The notes: a model not told the origin generated them from the letters alone. 64,000 bases of DNA from Megaleporinus macrocephalus (GCA_021613375.1 CM038719.1:5131390-5195389); one strand, 5' to 3'; counted from the first letter of the stretch, positions 33,975 to 47,118 are shown. Translations and numbers: made by a program.

Positions 33975-36900
33975 GCTGGGGTTGGAGAGTCGAGTGCTGG
34001 AGGTTTGGGCAGTCGTGTGTTGGAGGTTTGGACAGTCGTGTGTTGGAGGTTTGGACAGTCGCGTGCTGGAGGTTTGGGCAGTCGCGTGCTGGAGGTTTGG
34101 GCAGTCGCGTGCTGGAGGTTTGGGCAGTCGCGTGCTGGAGGTTTGGGCAGTCGCGTGCTGGAGGTTTGGGCAGTCGCGTGCTGGAGGTTTGGACAGTCGC
34201 GTGCTGGAGGTTTGGACAGTCGTGTGTTGGAGGTTTGGGCAGTCGTGTGTTGGAGGTTTGGGCAGTCGTGGGCTGGAGGTTTGGGCGGTCGCGTGCTGGA
34301 GGTTTGGGCGGTCGCGTGCTGGAGGTTTGGGCAGTCGCGGGTTGGAGGTTTAGACGGTCGTGTGTTGGAGGTTTGGGCGGTCGTGTGCTGCAGGTTTGGG
34401 CGGTCGCGTGCTGCAGGTTTGGGCAGTCGCGTGCTGCAGGTTTGGGCAGTCACGTGCTGCAGGTTTGGGCAGTCGCGTGCTGCAGGTTTGGGCAGTCGCG
34501 TGCTGCAGGTTTGGGCAGTCGCGTTCTGCAGGTTTGGGCAGTCGCGTGCTGCAGGTTTGGGCAGTCGCGTGCTGGAGGTTTGGGTAGTCGAGTGATGGAG
34601 GTTTGGGCAGTTGTGTGCTGCAGGTTTGGGCAGTTAAATGCTGGAGGTTTGGGCAGTTAAATGCTGGAGGTTTGGGCAGTTAAATGCTGGAGGTTTGGGC
34701 AGTCGTGTGTCGGAGGTTTGGGCAGTCGTGTGTCGGAGGTTTGGGCAGTCGTGTGCTGGAGGTTTAGGCAGTCGTGGGCTGGAGGTTTGGGCAGTCGTGT
34801 GCTGCAGGTTTGGGCAGTCGTGTGCTGGAGGTTTAGGCAGTCGAGTGCTGGAGGTTTGGGCAGTCGTGTGCTGGAGGTTTAGGCAGTCGAGTGCTGGAGG
34901 TTTGGGCAGTCGCGTTCTGCAGATTTGGGCAGTCGTGTGCTGCAGGTTTGGGCAGTCGCGTGCTGGAGGTTTGGGCAGTCGCGTGCTGGAGGTTTGGGCA
35001 GTTAAATGCTGGAGGTTTGGGCAGTCGTGTGCTGCAGGTTTGGGCAGTTAAATGCTGGAGGTTTGGGCAGTCGTGTGTCGGAGGTTTGGGCAGTCGTGTG
35101 TCGGAGGTTTGGGCAGTCGTGTGCTGGAGGTTTGGGCAGTCGAGTGCTGGAGGTTTGGGCAGTCGTGTGCTGCAGGTTTGGGCAGTCGTGTGCTGGAGGT
35201 TTGGGCAGTCGTGTGCTGGAGGTTTGGGCAGTCGTGGGCTGGAGGTTTGGGCAGTCGTGTGCTGGAGGTTTGGGCAGTCGTGGGCTGGAGGTTTGGGCAG
35301 TCGTGTGCTGCAGGTTTGGGCAGTCGTGTGTTGGAGGTTTGGGCAGTCGTGTGTTGGAGGTTTGGGCAGTCGTGTGTTGGAGGTTTGGACAGTCGAGTAC
35401 TGGAGGTTTGGGCAGTCGTGTGCTGGAGGTTTGGGCAGTCGTGGGCTGGAGGTTTGGGCAGTCGTGGGCTGGAGGTTTGGGCCGTCGTGTGCTGGAGGTT
35501 TGGACAGTCGAGTGATGGAGGTTTGGGCAGTCGTGTGCTGGAGGTTTGGACAGTCGAGTACTGGAGGTTTGGGCAGTCGTGTGCTGGAGGTTTAGGCAGT
35601 CGTGTGCTGGAGGTTTAGGCAGTCGTGTTTTGGAGGTTTGGGTAGTCGTGGGCTGGAGGTTTGGGCAGTCGTGTGCTGCAGGTTTGGGCAGTCGTGGGCT
35701 GGAGGTTTGGGCAGTCGTGTGCTGGAGGTTTAGGCAGTCGTGTGCTGGAGGTTTGGGCAGTCGTGGGCTGGAGGTTTGGGCAGTCGTGGGCTGGAGGTTT
35801 GGGCAGTCGAGTGATGGAGGTTTAGGCAGTCGTGTTTTGGAGGTTTGGGCAGTCGTGGGCTGGAGGTTTGGGCAGTCGCGTGCTGGAGGTTTAGGCAGTC
35901 GCGGGCTGGAGGTTTGGGCAGTCGTGTGCTGGAGGTTTAGGCAGTCGTGGGCTGGAGGTTTGGGCAGTCGTGGGCTGGAGGTTTGGGCAGTCGTGTGCTG
36001 GAGGTTTAGGCAGTCGTGTGCTGCAGGTTTGAGCAGTCGTGTGCTGGAGGTTTAGGCAGTCGAGTGCTGGAGGTTTGGGCAGTCGAGTGCTGTAGGTTTA
36101 GGCAGTCAAGTGATGGAGGTTTGGGCAGTTAAATGCTGGAGGTTTGGGCAGTCGAGTGCTGCAGGTTTGGGCAGTTGTGTGCTGGAGGTTTGGGCAGTCG
36201 TGTGCTGCGGTTTGGGCAGTCGTGTGCTGGAGGTTTGGGCAGTCGTGTGTTGGAGGTTTGGGCAGTCGTGTGCTGGAGGTTTGGGCGGTCGTGTGTTGGA
36301 GGTTTGGGCGGTCGTGTGTTGGAGGTTTGGGCGGTCGTGTGTTGGAGGTTTGGGCGGTCGTGTGCTGGAGGTTTAGGCAGTCGTGGGCTGGAGGTTTGGG
36401 CAGTCGTGGGCTGGAGGTTTGGGCAGTCGTGGGCTGGAGGTTTGGGCAGTTGTGGGCTGGAGATTTGGGCAGTCGTGGGCTGGAGGTTTGGGCGGTCGCG
36501 TGCTGGAGGTTTGGGCGGTCGCGTGCTGGAGGTTTGGGCGGTCGCGTGCTGGAGGTGTGGGCGGTCGCGTGATGGAAGTTTAGGCAGTCGTGTGCTGGAG
36601 GTTTAGGCAGTCGTGGGCTGGAGGTTTGGGCAGTCGTGTGCTGCAGGTTTGGGCAGTCGTGTGCTGGAGGTTTAGGCAGTCGAGTGCTGGAGGTTTGGGC
36701 AGTCGTGTGCTGGAGGTTTAGGCAGTCGAGTGCTGGAGGTTTGGGCAGTCGCGTTCTGCAGATTTGGGCAGTCGTGTGCTGCAGGTTTGGGCAGTCGCAT
36801 GCTGGAGGTTTGGGCAGTTAAATGCTGGAGGTTTGGGCAGTCGTGTGCTGCAGGTTTGGGCAGTTAAATGCTGGAGGTTTGGGCAGTCGTGTGTCGGAGG

Positions 36901-39900
36901 TTTGGGCAGTCGTGTGTCGGAGGTTTGGGCAGTCGTGTGCTGGAGGTTTGGGCAGTCGTGGGCTGGAGGTTTGGGCAGTCGTGTGCTGCAGGTTTGGGCA
37001 GTCGTGTGCTGGAGGTTTGGGCAGTCGAGTGCTGGAGGTTTGGACAGTCGAGTACTGGAGGTTTGGGCAGTCGTGTGCTGGAGGTTTGGGCAGTCGTGGG
37101 CTGGAGGTTTGGGCAGTCGTGGGCTGGAGGTTTGGGCCGTCGTGTGCTGGAGGTTTGGACAGTCGTGTGTTGGAGGTTTGGACAGTCGCGTGCTGGAGGT
37201 TTGGGCAGTCGCGTGCTGGAGGTTTGGGCAGTCGCGTGCTGGAGGTTTGGGCAGTCGCGTGCTGGAGGTTTGGGCAGTCGCGTGCTGGAGGTTTGGGCAG
37301 TCGCGTGCTGGAGGTTTGGACAGTCGCGTGCTGGAGGTTTGGACAGTCGTGTGTTGGAGGTTTGGGCAGTCGTGTGTTGGAGGTTTGGGCAGTCGTGGGC
37401 TGGAGGTTTGGGCGGTCGCGTGCTGGAGGTTTGGGCGGTCGTGTGCTGGAGGTTTGGGCAGTCGCGGGTTGGAGGTTTAGACGGTCGTGTGTTGGAGGTT
37501 TGGGCGGTCGTGTGCTGCAGGTTTGGGCGGTCGCGTGCTGCAGGTTTGGGCAGTCGCGTGCTGCAGGTTTGGGCAGTCGCGTGCTGCAGGTTTGGGCAGT
37601 CGCGTGCTGCAGGTTTGGGCAGTCGCGTTCTGCAGGTTTGGGCAGTCGCGTGCTGCAGGTTTGGGCAGTCGCGTGCTGGAGGTTTGGGCAGTCGAGTGAT
37701 GGAGGTTTGGGCAGTTGTGTGCTGCAGGTTTGGGCAGTTAAATGCTGGAGGTTTGGGCAGTTAAATGCTGGAGGTTTGGGCAGTTAAATGCTGGAGGTTT
37801 GGGCAGTCGTGTGTCGGAGGTTTGGGCAGTCGTGTGTCGGAGGTTTGGGCAGTCGTGTGCTGGAGGTTTAGGCAGTCGTGGGCTGGAGGTTTGGGCAGTC
37901 GTGTGCTGCAGGTTTGGGCAGTCGTGTGCTGGAGGTTTAGGCAGTCGAGTGCTGGAGGTTTGGGCAGTCGTGTGCTGGAGGTTTAGGCAGTCGAGTGCTG
38001 GAGGTTTGGGCAGTCGCGTTCTGCAGATTTGGGCAGTCGTGTGCTGCAGGTTTGGGCAGTCGCGTGCTGGAGGTTTGGGCAGTCGCGTGCTGGAGGTTTG
38101 GGCAGTTAAATGCTGGAGGTTTGGGCAGTCGTGTGCTGCAGGTTTGGGCAGTTAAATGCTGGAGGTTTGGGCAGTCGTGTGTCGGAGGTTTGGGCAGTCG
38201 TGTGTCGGAGGTTTGGGCAGTCGTGTGCTGGAGGTTTGGGCAGTCGAGTGCTGGAGGTTTGGGCAGTCGTGTGCTGCAGGTTTGGGCAGTCGTGTGCTGG
38301 AGGTTTGGGCAGTCGAGTGCTGGAGGTTTGGGCAGTCGTGGGCTGGAGGTTTGGGCAGTCGTGTGCTGGAGGTTTGGGCAGTCGTGGGCTGGAGGTTTGG
38401 GCAGTCGTGTGCTGCAGGTTTGGGCAGTCGTGTGTTGGAGGTTTGGGCAGTCGTGTGTTGGAGGTTTGGGCAGTCGTGTGTTGGAGGTTTGGACAGTCGA
38501 GTACTGGAGGTTTGGGCAGTCGTGTGCTGGAGGTTTGGGCAGTCGTGGGCTGGAGGTTTGGGCAGTCGTGGGCTGGAGGTTTGGGCCGTCGTGTGCTGGA
38601 GGTTTGGACAGTCGAGTGATGGAGGTTTGGGCAGTCGTGTGCTGGAGGTTTGGACAGTCGAGTACTGGAGGTTTGGGCAGTCGTGTGCTGGAGGTTTAGG
38701 CAGTCGTGTGCTGGAGGTTTAGGCAGTCGTGTTTTGGAGGTTTGGGTAGTCGTGGGCTGGAGGTTTGGGCAGTCGTGTGCTGCAGGTTTGGGCAGTCGTG
38801 GGCTGGAGGTTTGGGCAGTCGTGTGCTGGAGGTTTAGGCAGTCGTGTGCTGGAGGTTTGGGCAGTCGTGGGCTGGAGGTTTGGGCAGTCGTGGGCTGGAG
38901 GTTTGGGCAGTCGAGTGATGGAGGTTTAGGCAGTCGTGTTTTGGAGGTTTGGGCAGTCGTGGGCTGGAGGTTTGGGCAGTCGCGTGCTGGAGGTTTAGGC
39001 AGTCGCGGGCTGGAGGTTTGGGCAGTCGTGTGCTGGAGGTTTAGGCAGTCGTGGGCTGGAGGTTTGGGCAGTCGTGGGCTGGAGGTTTGGGCAGTCGTGT
39101 GCTGGAGGTTTAGGCAGTCGTGTGCTGCAGGTTTGAGCAGTCGTGTGCTGGAGGTTTAGGCAGTCGAGTGCTGGAGGTTTGGGCAGTCGAGTGCTGTAGG
39201 TTTAGGCAGTCAAGTGATGGAGGTTTGGGCAGTTAAATGCTGGAGGTTTGGGCAGTCGAGTGCTGCAGGTTTGGGCAGTTGTGTGCTGGAGGTTTGGGCA
39301 GTCGTGTGCTGCGGTTTGGGCAGTCGTGTGCTGGAGGTTTGGGCAGTCGTGTGTTGGAGGTTTGGGCAGTCGTGTGCTGGAGGTTTGGGCGGTCGTGTGT
39401 TGGAGGTTTGGGCGGTCGTGTGTTGGAGGTTTGGGCGGTCGTGTGTTGGAGGTTTGGGCGGTCGTGTGCTGGAGGTTTAGGCAGTCGTGGGCTGGAGGTT
39501 TGGGCAGTCGTGGGCTGGAGGTTTGGGCAGTCGTGGGCTGGAGGTTTGGGCAGTTGTGGGCTGGAGATTTGGGCAGTCGTGGGCTGGAGGTTTGGGGCGG
39601 TCGCGTGCTGGAGGTTTGGGCGGTCGCGGTGCTGGAGGTTTGGGCGGTCGCGTGCTGGAGGTGTGGGCGGTCGCGTGATGGAAGTTTAGGCAGTCGTGTG
39701 CTGGAGGTTTAGGCAGTCGTGGGCTGGAGGTTTGGGCAGTCGTGTGCTGCAGGTTTGGGCAGTCGTGTGCTGGAGGTTTAGGCAGTCGAGTGCTGGAGGT
39801 TTGGGCAGTCGTGTGCTGGAGGTTTAGGCAGTCGAGTGCTGGAGGTTTGGGCAGTCGCGTTCTGCAGATTTGGGCAGTCGTGTGCTGCAGGTTTGGGCAG

Positions 39901-42900
39901 TCGCATGCTGGAGGTTTGGGCAGTTAAATGCTGGAGGTTTGGGCAGTCGTGTGCTGCAGGTTTGGGCAGTTAAATGCTGGAGGTTTGGGCAGTCGTGTGT
40001 CGGAGGTTTGGGCAGTCGTGTGTCGGAGGTTTGGGCAGTCGTGTGCTGGAGGTTTGGGCAGTCGTGGGCTGGAGGTTTGGGCAGTCGTGTGCTGCAGGTT
40101 TGGGCAGTCGTGTGCTGGAGGTTTGGGCAGTCGAGTGCTGGAGGTTTGGACAGTCGAGTACTGGAGGTTTGGGCAGTCGTGTGCTGGAGGTTTGGGCAGT
40201 CGTGGGCTGGAGGTTTGGGCAGTCGTGGGCTGGAGGTTTGGGCCGTCGTGTGCTGGAGGTTTGGACAGTCGAGTGATGGAGGTTTGGGCAGTCGTGTGCT
40301 GGAGGTTTGGACAGTCGAGTACTGGAGGTTTGGGCAGTCGTGTGCTGGAGGTTTAGGCAGTCGTGTGCTGGAGGTTTAGGCAGTCGTGGGCTGGAGGTTT
40401 GGGCAGTCATGGGCTGGAGGTTTGGGCAGTCGAGTGATGGAGGTTTAGGCAGTCGTGTTTTGGAGGTTTGGGTAGTCGTGGGCTGGAGGTTTGGGCAGTC
40501 GAGTGATGGAGGTTTAGGCAGTCGTGTTTTGGAGGTTTGGGCAGTCGCGGGCTGGAGGTTTGGGCAGTCGCGTGCTGGAGGTTTAGGCAGTCGCGGGCTG
40601 GAGGTTTGGGCAGTCGTGTGCTGGAGGTTTAGGCAGTCGTGGGCTGGAGGTTTGGGCAGTCGTGGGCTGGAGGTTTGGGCAGTCGTGGGCTGGAGGTTTG
40701 GGCAGTCGTGTGCTGCAGGTTTGAGCAGTCGTGTGCTGGAGGTTTAGGCAGTCGAGTGCTGGAGGTTTGGGCAGTCGAGTGCTGGAGGTTTAGGCAGTCA
40801 AGTGATGGAGGTTTGGGCAGTTAAATGCTGGAGGTTTGGGCAGTCGTGTGTTGGAGGTTTGGGCAGTCGTGTGCTGCGGTTTGGGCAGTCGTGTGCTGGA
40901 GGTTTGGGCAGTCGTGTGTTGGAGGTTTGGGCAGTCGTGTGCTGGAGGTTTGGGCGGTCGTGTGTTGGAGGTTTGGGCGGTCGTGTGTTGGAGGTTTGGG
41001 CAGTCGTGTGTTGGAGGTTTGGGCAGTCGTGTGCTGGAGGTTTAGGCAGTCGTGGGCTGGAGGTTTGGGCAGTCGTGGGCTGGAGGTTTGGGCAGTCGTG
41101 GGCTGGAGGTTTGGGCGGTCGCGTGCTGGAGGTTTGGGCGGTCGCGTGCTGGAGGTTTGGGCGGTCGCGTGCTGGAGGTTTGGGCGGTCGCGTGCTGGAG
41201 GTTTGGGCGGTCGCGGGTTGGAGGTTTGGGCGGTCGCGTGTTGGAGGTTTAGACGGTCGCGTGTTGGAGGTATGAGTTGTCGTGTGCTGCAGGTTTGGGC
41301 AGTCGAGTGCTGGAGGTTTGGGCAGTCGCGTGCTGCAGGTTTGGGCAGTCGCGTGCTGGAGGTTTGGGCAGTCGTGGGCTGCAGGTTTGGGCAGTCGCGT
41401 GCTAGAGGTTTGGGCAGTCGCGTGCTGGAGGTTTGGGCAGTCGAGTGATGGAGGTTTGGGCAGTCGTGTGCTGCAGGTTTGGGCAGTTAAATGCTGGAGG
41501 TTTGGGCAGTTAAATGCTGGAGGTTTGGGCAGTCGTGTGTCGGAGGTTTGGGCAGTCGTGTGTCGGAGGTTTGGGCAGTCGTGTGTCGGAGGTTTGGGCA
41601 GTCGTGTGCTGGAGGTTTGGGCAGTCGTGGGCTGGAGGTTTGGGCAGTCGTGTGCTGCAGGTTTGGGCAGTCGTGTGCTGGAGGTTTAGGCAGTCGAGTG
41701 CTGGAGGTTTGGGCAGTCGTGTGCTGGAGGTTTAGGCAGTCGAGTGCTGGAGGTTTGGGCAGTCGTGTGCTGGAGGTTTGGGCAGTCGTGTGCTGCAGGT
41801 TTGAGCAGTCGTGTGCTGGAGGTTTAGGCAGTCGAGTGATGGAGGTTTGGGCAGTTAAATGCTAGAGGTTTAGGCAGTCGTGTGTTGGAGGTTTGGGCAG
41901 TCGTGTGTTGGAGGTTTGGGCAATCGTGTGTTGGAGGTTTGGGCAGTCGTGTGCTGGAGGTTTAGGCAGTCGTGGGCTGGAGGTTTGGGCAGTCGTGTGC
42001 TGGAGGTTTAGGCAGTCGTGGGCTGGAGGTTTGGGCAGTCGTGTGCTGCAGATTTGGGCAGTCGCGTGCTGCAGGTTTGGGCAGTCGCGTGCTGCAGGTT
42101 TGGGCAGTCGCGTTCTGCAGGTTTGGGCAGTCGAGTGCTGCAGGTTTGGGCAGTCGCGTGCTAGAGGTTTGGGCAGTCGCGTGCTGGAGGTTTGGGCAGT
42201 CGAGTGATGGAAGTTTGGGCAGTCGTGTGCTGCAGGTTTGGGCAGTTAAATGCTGGAGGTTTGGGCAGTTAAATGCTGGAGGTTTGGGCAGTCGTGTGTC
42301 GGAGGTTTGGGCAGTCGTGTGTCGGAGGTTTGGGCAGTCGTGTGTCGGAGGTTTGGGCAGTCGTGTGTCGGAGGTTTGGGCAGTCGTGTGCTGGAGGTTT
42401 AGGCAGTCGTGGGCTGGAGGTTTGGGCAGTCGTGTGCTGCAGGTTTGGGCAGTCGTGTGCTGGAGGTTTAGGCAGTCGAGTGCTGGAGGTTTGGGCAGTC
42501 GTGTGCTGGAGGTTTAGGCAGTCGAGTGCTGGAGGTTTGGGCAGTCGTGTGCTGGAGGTTTGGGCAGTCGAGTGCTGGAGGTTTGGGCAGTCGTGTGCTG
42601 GAGCTTTGGGCAGTCGTGTGCTGCAGGTTTGAGCAGTCGTGTGTTGGAGGTTTGGGCAGTCGTGGGCTGGAGGTTTAGGCAGTCGTGGGCTGGAGGTTTA
42701 GGCAGTCGTGTGCTGGAGGTTTGGGCAGTCGTGTGCTGGAGGTTTGGGCAGTCGAGTGCTGGAGGTTTAGGCAGTCGTGGGCTGGAGGTTTGGGCCGTCG
42801 TGTGCTGGAGGTTTGGACAGTCGAGTGATGGAGGTTTGGGCAGTCGAGTGATGGAGGTTTAGGCAGTCGTGTGCTGGAGGTTTGGACAGTCGAGTGCTGG

Positions 42901-45900
42901 AGGTTTGGGCAGCCGTGTGCTGGAGGTTTAGGCAGTCGTGTGCTGGAGGTTTAGGCAGTCGTGGGCTGGAGGTTTGGGCAGTCGTGGGCTGAAGGTTTGG
43001 GCAGTCGAGTGATGGAGGTTTAGGCAGTCGTGTTTTGGAGGTTTGGGTAGTCGTGGGCTGGAGGTTTGGGCAGTCGTGTGCTGCAGGTTTGGGCAGTCGT
43101 GGGCTGGAGGTTTGGGCAGTCGTGTGCTGGAGGTTTAGGCAGTCGTGTGCTGGAGGTTTGGGCAGTCGTGGGCTGGAGGTTTGGGCAGTCGTGGGCTGGA
43201 GGTTTGGGCAGTCGAGTGATGGAGGTTTAGGCAGTCGTGTTTTGGAGGTTTGGGCAGTCGTGGGCTGGAGGTTTGGGCAGTCGCGTGCTGGAGGTTTAGG
43301 CAGTCAAGTGATGGAGGTTTGGGCAGTTAAATGCTGGAGGTTTGGGCAGTCGAGTGCTGCAGGTTTGGGCAGTCGTGTGCTGGAGGTTTGGGCAGTCGTG
43401 TGCTGCAGGTTTGAGCAGTCGTGTGCTGGAGGTTTAGGCAGTCAAGTGATGGAGGTTTGGGCAGTTAAATGCTGGAGGTTTGGGCAGTCGTGTGTTGGAG
43501 GTTTGGGCAGTCGTGTGCTGCGGTTTGGGCAGTCGTGTGCTGGAGGTTTAGGCAGTCGTGGGCTGGAGGTTTAGGCAGTCGTGTGCTGGAGGTTTGGACA
43601 GTCGAGTGCTGGAGGTTTGGGCAATCGAGTGATGGAGGTTTAGGCAGTCGTGTGCTGCAGGTTTGGGCAGTTGTGTGCTGGAGGTTTAGGCAGTCGAGTG
43701 CTGGAGGTTTGGGCAGTCCTGTGCTGCAGGTTTGAGCAGTCGTGTGCTGGAGGTTTAGGCAGTCGAGTGATGGAAGTTTAGGCAGTCGTGTGCTGGAGGT
43801 TTAGGCAGTCGAGTGCTGGAGGTTTGGGCAGTCGTGTGCTGGAGGTTTGGGCAGTCGTGTGCTGCAGGTTTGAGCAGTCGTGTGCTGGAGGTTTAGGCAG
43901 TCGAGTGATGGAGGTTTGGGCAGTTAAATGCTGGAGGTTTAGGCAGTCATGTGTTGGAGGTTTGGGCAGTCGGGTGTTGGAGGTTTGGGCAGTCGTGTGC
44001 TGCAGGTTTGGGCAGTCGTGTGCTGGAGGTTTAGGCAGTCGAGTGCTGGAGGTTTGGGCAGTCGTGTGCTGGAGGTTTAGGCAGTCGAGTGCTGGAGGTT
44101 TGGGCAGTCGTGTGCTGGAGGTTTGGGCAGTCGTGTGCTGCAGGTTTGAGCAGTCGTGTGCTGGAGGTTTAGGCAGTCGAGTGATGGAGGTTTGGGCAGT
44201 TAAATGCTGGAGGTTTAGGCAGTCGTGTGTTGGAGGTTTGGGCAGTCGTGTGTTGGAGGTTTGGGCAGTCGTGTGTTGGAGGTTTGGGCAATCGTGTGTT
44301 GGAGGTTTTGGCAGTCGTGTGCTGGAGGTTTAGGCAGTCGTGTGCTGGAGGTTTAGGCAGTCGTGGGCTGGAGGTTTGGGCAGTTGTGTGTTGGAGGTTT
44401 GGGCAGTCGTGGGCCGGAGGTTTGGGCAGTCGTGGGCTGGAGGTTTAGGCAGTCGTGGGCTGGAGGTTTAGGCAGTCGTGTGCTGGAGGTTTAGGCAGTC
44501 GAGTGCTGGAGGTTTGGGCAGTCGTGTGCTGCAGGTTTGAGCAGTCGTGTGCTGGAGGTTTAGGCAGTCGAGTGATGGAAGTTTAGGCAGTCGTGGGCTG
44601 GAGGTTTAGGCAGTCGTGGGCTGGAGGTTTAGGCAGTCGTGTGCTGGAGGTTTAGGCAGTCGTGGGCTGGAGGTTTGGGCAGTTGTGTGTTGGAGGTTTG
44701 GGCAGTCGTGGGCTGGAGGTTTAGGCAGTCGTGGGCTGGAGGTTTAGGCAGTCGTGTGCTGGAGGTTTGGGCAGTCGTGTGCTGGAGGTTTGGGCAGTCG
44801 AGTGCTGGAGGTTTAGGCAGTCGTGGGCTGGAGGTTTGGGCCGTCGTGTGCTGGAGGTTTGGACAGTCGAGTGATGGAGGTTTGGGCAGTCGAGTGATGG
44901 AGGTTTAGGCAGTCGTGTGCTGGAGGTTTGGACAGTCGAGTGCTGGAGGTTTGGGCAATCGAGTGATGGAGGTTTAGGCAGTCGTGTGCTGGAGGTTTAG
45001 GCAGTCGTGGGCTGGAGGTTTGGGCAGTCGTGGGCTGGAGGTTTGGGCAGTCGAGTGATGGAGGTTTAGGCAGTCGTGTTTTGGAGGTTTGTGTAGTCGT
45101 GGGCTGGAGGTTTAGGCAGACGTGGGCTGGAGGTTTGGGCAGTCGTGTGCTGCAGGTTTGGGCAGTCGTGTGCTGGAGGTTTAGGCAATCGTGGGCTGGA
45201 GGTTTGGGCAGTCGTGTGCTGGAGGTTTAGGCAGTCGTGTGCTGGAGGTTTAGGCAGTCGTGGGCTGGAGGTTTGGGCAGTCGTGTGCTGGAGGTTTAGG
45301 CAGTCGTGTGCTGGAAGTTTAGGCAGTCGTGGGCTGGAGGTTTAGGCAGTCGTGGGCTGGAGGTTTAGGCAGTCGTGTGCTGGAGGTTTAGGCAGTCGTT
45401 GGCTGGAGGTTTGGGCAGTCGTGTGTTGGAGGTTTGGGCAGTCGTGGGCTGGAGGTTAAGGCAGTCGTGGGCTGGAGGTTTAGGCAGTCGTGTGCTGGAT
45501 GTTTGGGCAGTCGTGTGCTGGAGGTTTGGGCAGTCGAGTGCTGGAGGTTTGGGCAGTCGAGTGCTGGAGGTTTAGGCAGTCGTGTGCTGGAAGTTTAGCA
45601 GTCGTGTGCTGGAGGTTTAGGCAGTCGTGGGCTGGAGGTTTAGGCAGTCGTGGGCTGGAGGTTTAGGCAGTCGTGTGCTGGAAGTTTAGGCAGTCGTGGG
45701 CTGGAAGTTTAGGCAGTCGTGGGCTGGAAGTTTAGGCAGTCGTGTGCTGGAGGTTTGGGCAGTCGTGGGCTGGAGGTTTGGACAGTCGTGTGTTGGAGGT
45801 TTGGGCAGTCGTGGGCTGGAGGTTTGGGCAGTCGTGGGCTGGAGGTTTGGACAGTCGTGTGTTGGAGGTTTGGGCAGTCGTGGGCTGGAGGTTTGGGCAG

Positions 45901-46142
45901 TCGTGTGCTGGAGGTTTGGGCAGTCGCGTGTTGGAGGTTTGGGCAGTCGTGGGCTGGAGGTTTGGGCAGTCGTGGGCTGGAGGTTTGGGCAGTCGTGTGC
46001 TGGAGGTTTGGGCAGTCGCGTGTTGGAGGTTTGGGCAGTCGTGGGCTGGAGGTTTGGACAGTCGTGTGTTGGAGGTTTGCGCAGTCGTGTGCTGGAGGTT
46101 TGGGCAGTCGTGGGCTGGAGGTTTGGGCAGTCGTGGGCTGGC
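33975..46142. repeat. 12.2-kb array of a 23-bp GC-rich minisatellite, ~530 copies
   Basis: Unit of 23 bp containing GCTGGAGGTTTGGGCAGT, completed by CGTGT, CGCGT, CGAGT, CGTGG or TAAAT variants. G-rich on this strand, with GGAGG and GGG runs in every unit and at least one CpG in most. Variants are locally clustered: CGCGTGCTGCAGG near 34400-34550 and GTTAAATG near 34635-34690. Length is very regular; rare indels include a 22-bp unit near 36208 and 39312. Because three units equal 69 bp without a stop, frames of up to 321 codons appear; they are all period artefacts. Confidence 0.97.
34026..40258. repeat. ~3.1-kb higher-order tandem duplication inside the 23-bp array
   Basis: The interval 34026-37152 recurs at 37153-40258. 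Matching landmarks such as the first TGTCGGAGG unit (34711 and 37815) are 3104 bp apart. This spacing holds for the rare markers between about 34640 and 36500 and becomes 3106 after two single-G insertions near 39593-39630. One 23-bp unit is missing near the start of the second copy. Very few substitutions separate the copies. A rearranged third partial copy occupies about 40259-41280. Confidence 0.88.
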
Positions 46143-46794
46143 GTAACTGAGCTAACAGAACAGTTGCACTGTAATTAATAGCAGCATAGACTTATTAAAA
46201 TATTGCTATAGATAAATAAACGTTCTGTTTGAGAGTCAGATTTGTTCACAGTGGTGGTGAATGGAACCAGACATCCACCTCTTATGAGTACACGGTCTGA
46301 GAGGTTGTTTGAGATTTTGGCTTTATAAACACATTCATGGTGGAGGAATACGTGGTGCAGGGCATTGTAGGGCAAAATAGTCCCAAAAGAAAACATACTA
46401 TTTTCATATTTTACTATTTAACCATCACTAACATTCATCAGTAAACGCTCAGAGGACTCGTGTAGGGATGATCCCTGGTTCCCATCACCACCACTGTAAA
46501 CAACATCTCAACCGTTTCATCTAAGAAGTCAGTGGAGGTCTCTCCCTCAGACAGTCTGTGGTCCAGAAAGAGTGAAAATAATTCTCTGGGAAAATAACAT
46601 ATTCCTCCATCAGCATCCAGAACCAGTTAGTGTAGCTCCTGTGAAGAGGCGGCCTCTGCCACAGCGTTTCCTCAGCCTGCTGTTTCACTGGTTCACTCGT
46701 ACACACATCAAAACCAGCTGGAGTTTACATCACTATTAAAACCACTCCGCCATGGAGCCTCCGGCTGTGTCTCAAATACACTGTACTCCCTCTG
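46143..46794. other. Unique sequence including an inverted MITE-like copy
   Basis: The array ends abruptly at about 46142 and unique sequence follows. Most of 46215-46530 is the inverted MITE-like copy listed separately; the rest shows no exon. Confidence 0.4.
46215..46530 (-). mobile_element. MITE-like element, third copy of the GGGGAATTCC family
   Basis: TTCACAGTGGTGGTGAATGG near 46244 and CTGGTTCCCATCACCACCAC near 46474 are the two opposed internal arms also seen in the element at 10383-10907. Termini are not clear. Confidence 0.6.
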
Positions 46795-47048
46795 TACTCC
46801 ATCTATCCCTCTACAATTCTATCTATCCATCCATCCCTCTAACATCTACAATTCTATCTATCCATCCATCCCTCTAACATCTACAATTCTATCTATCCAT
46901 ACATCCCTCTAACATCTACAATTCTATCTATCCATCCATCCCTCTAACATCTACAATTCTATCTATCCATCTATCTGTCCCTCTACAATTCTATCTATCC
47001 ATCCATCCCTCTAACATCTACAATTCTATCTATCTGTCCCTCTACAAT

Positions 47049-47118
<70 letters not shown>

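Noticed and set aside
33975..46142. CRISPR-like array
   Set aside because: The 23-bp units are directly adjacent with no unique spacers, and the DNA is vertebrate.
33915..46178. Dozens of open frames up to 321 codons rich in Trp, Arg, Gly and Val
   Set aside because: All are frames of the 23-bp minisatellite; every forward frame and parts of the reverse are open, with no splice context and no protein signature.
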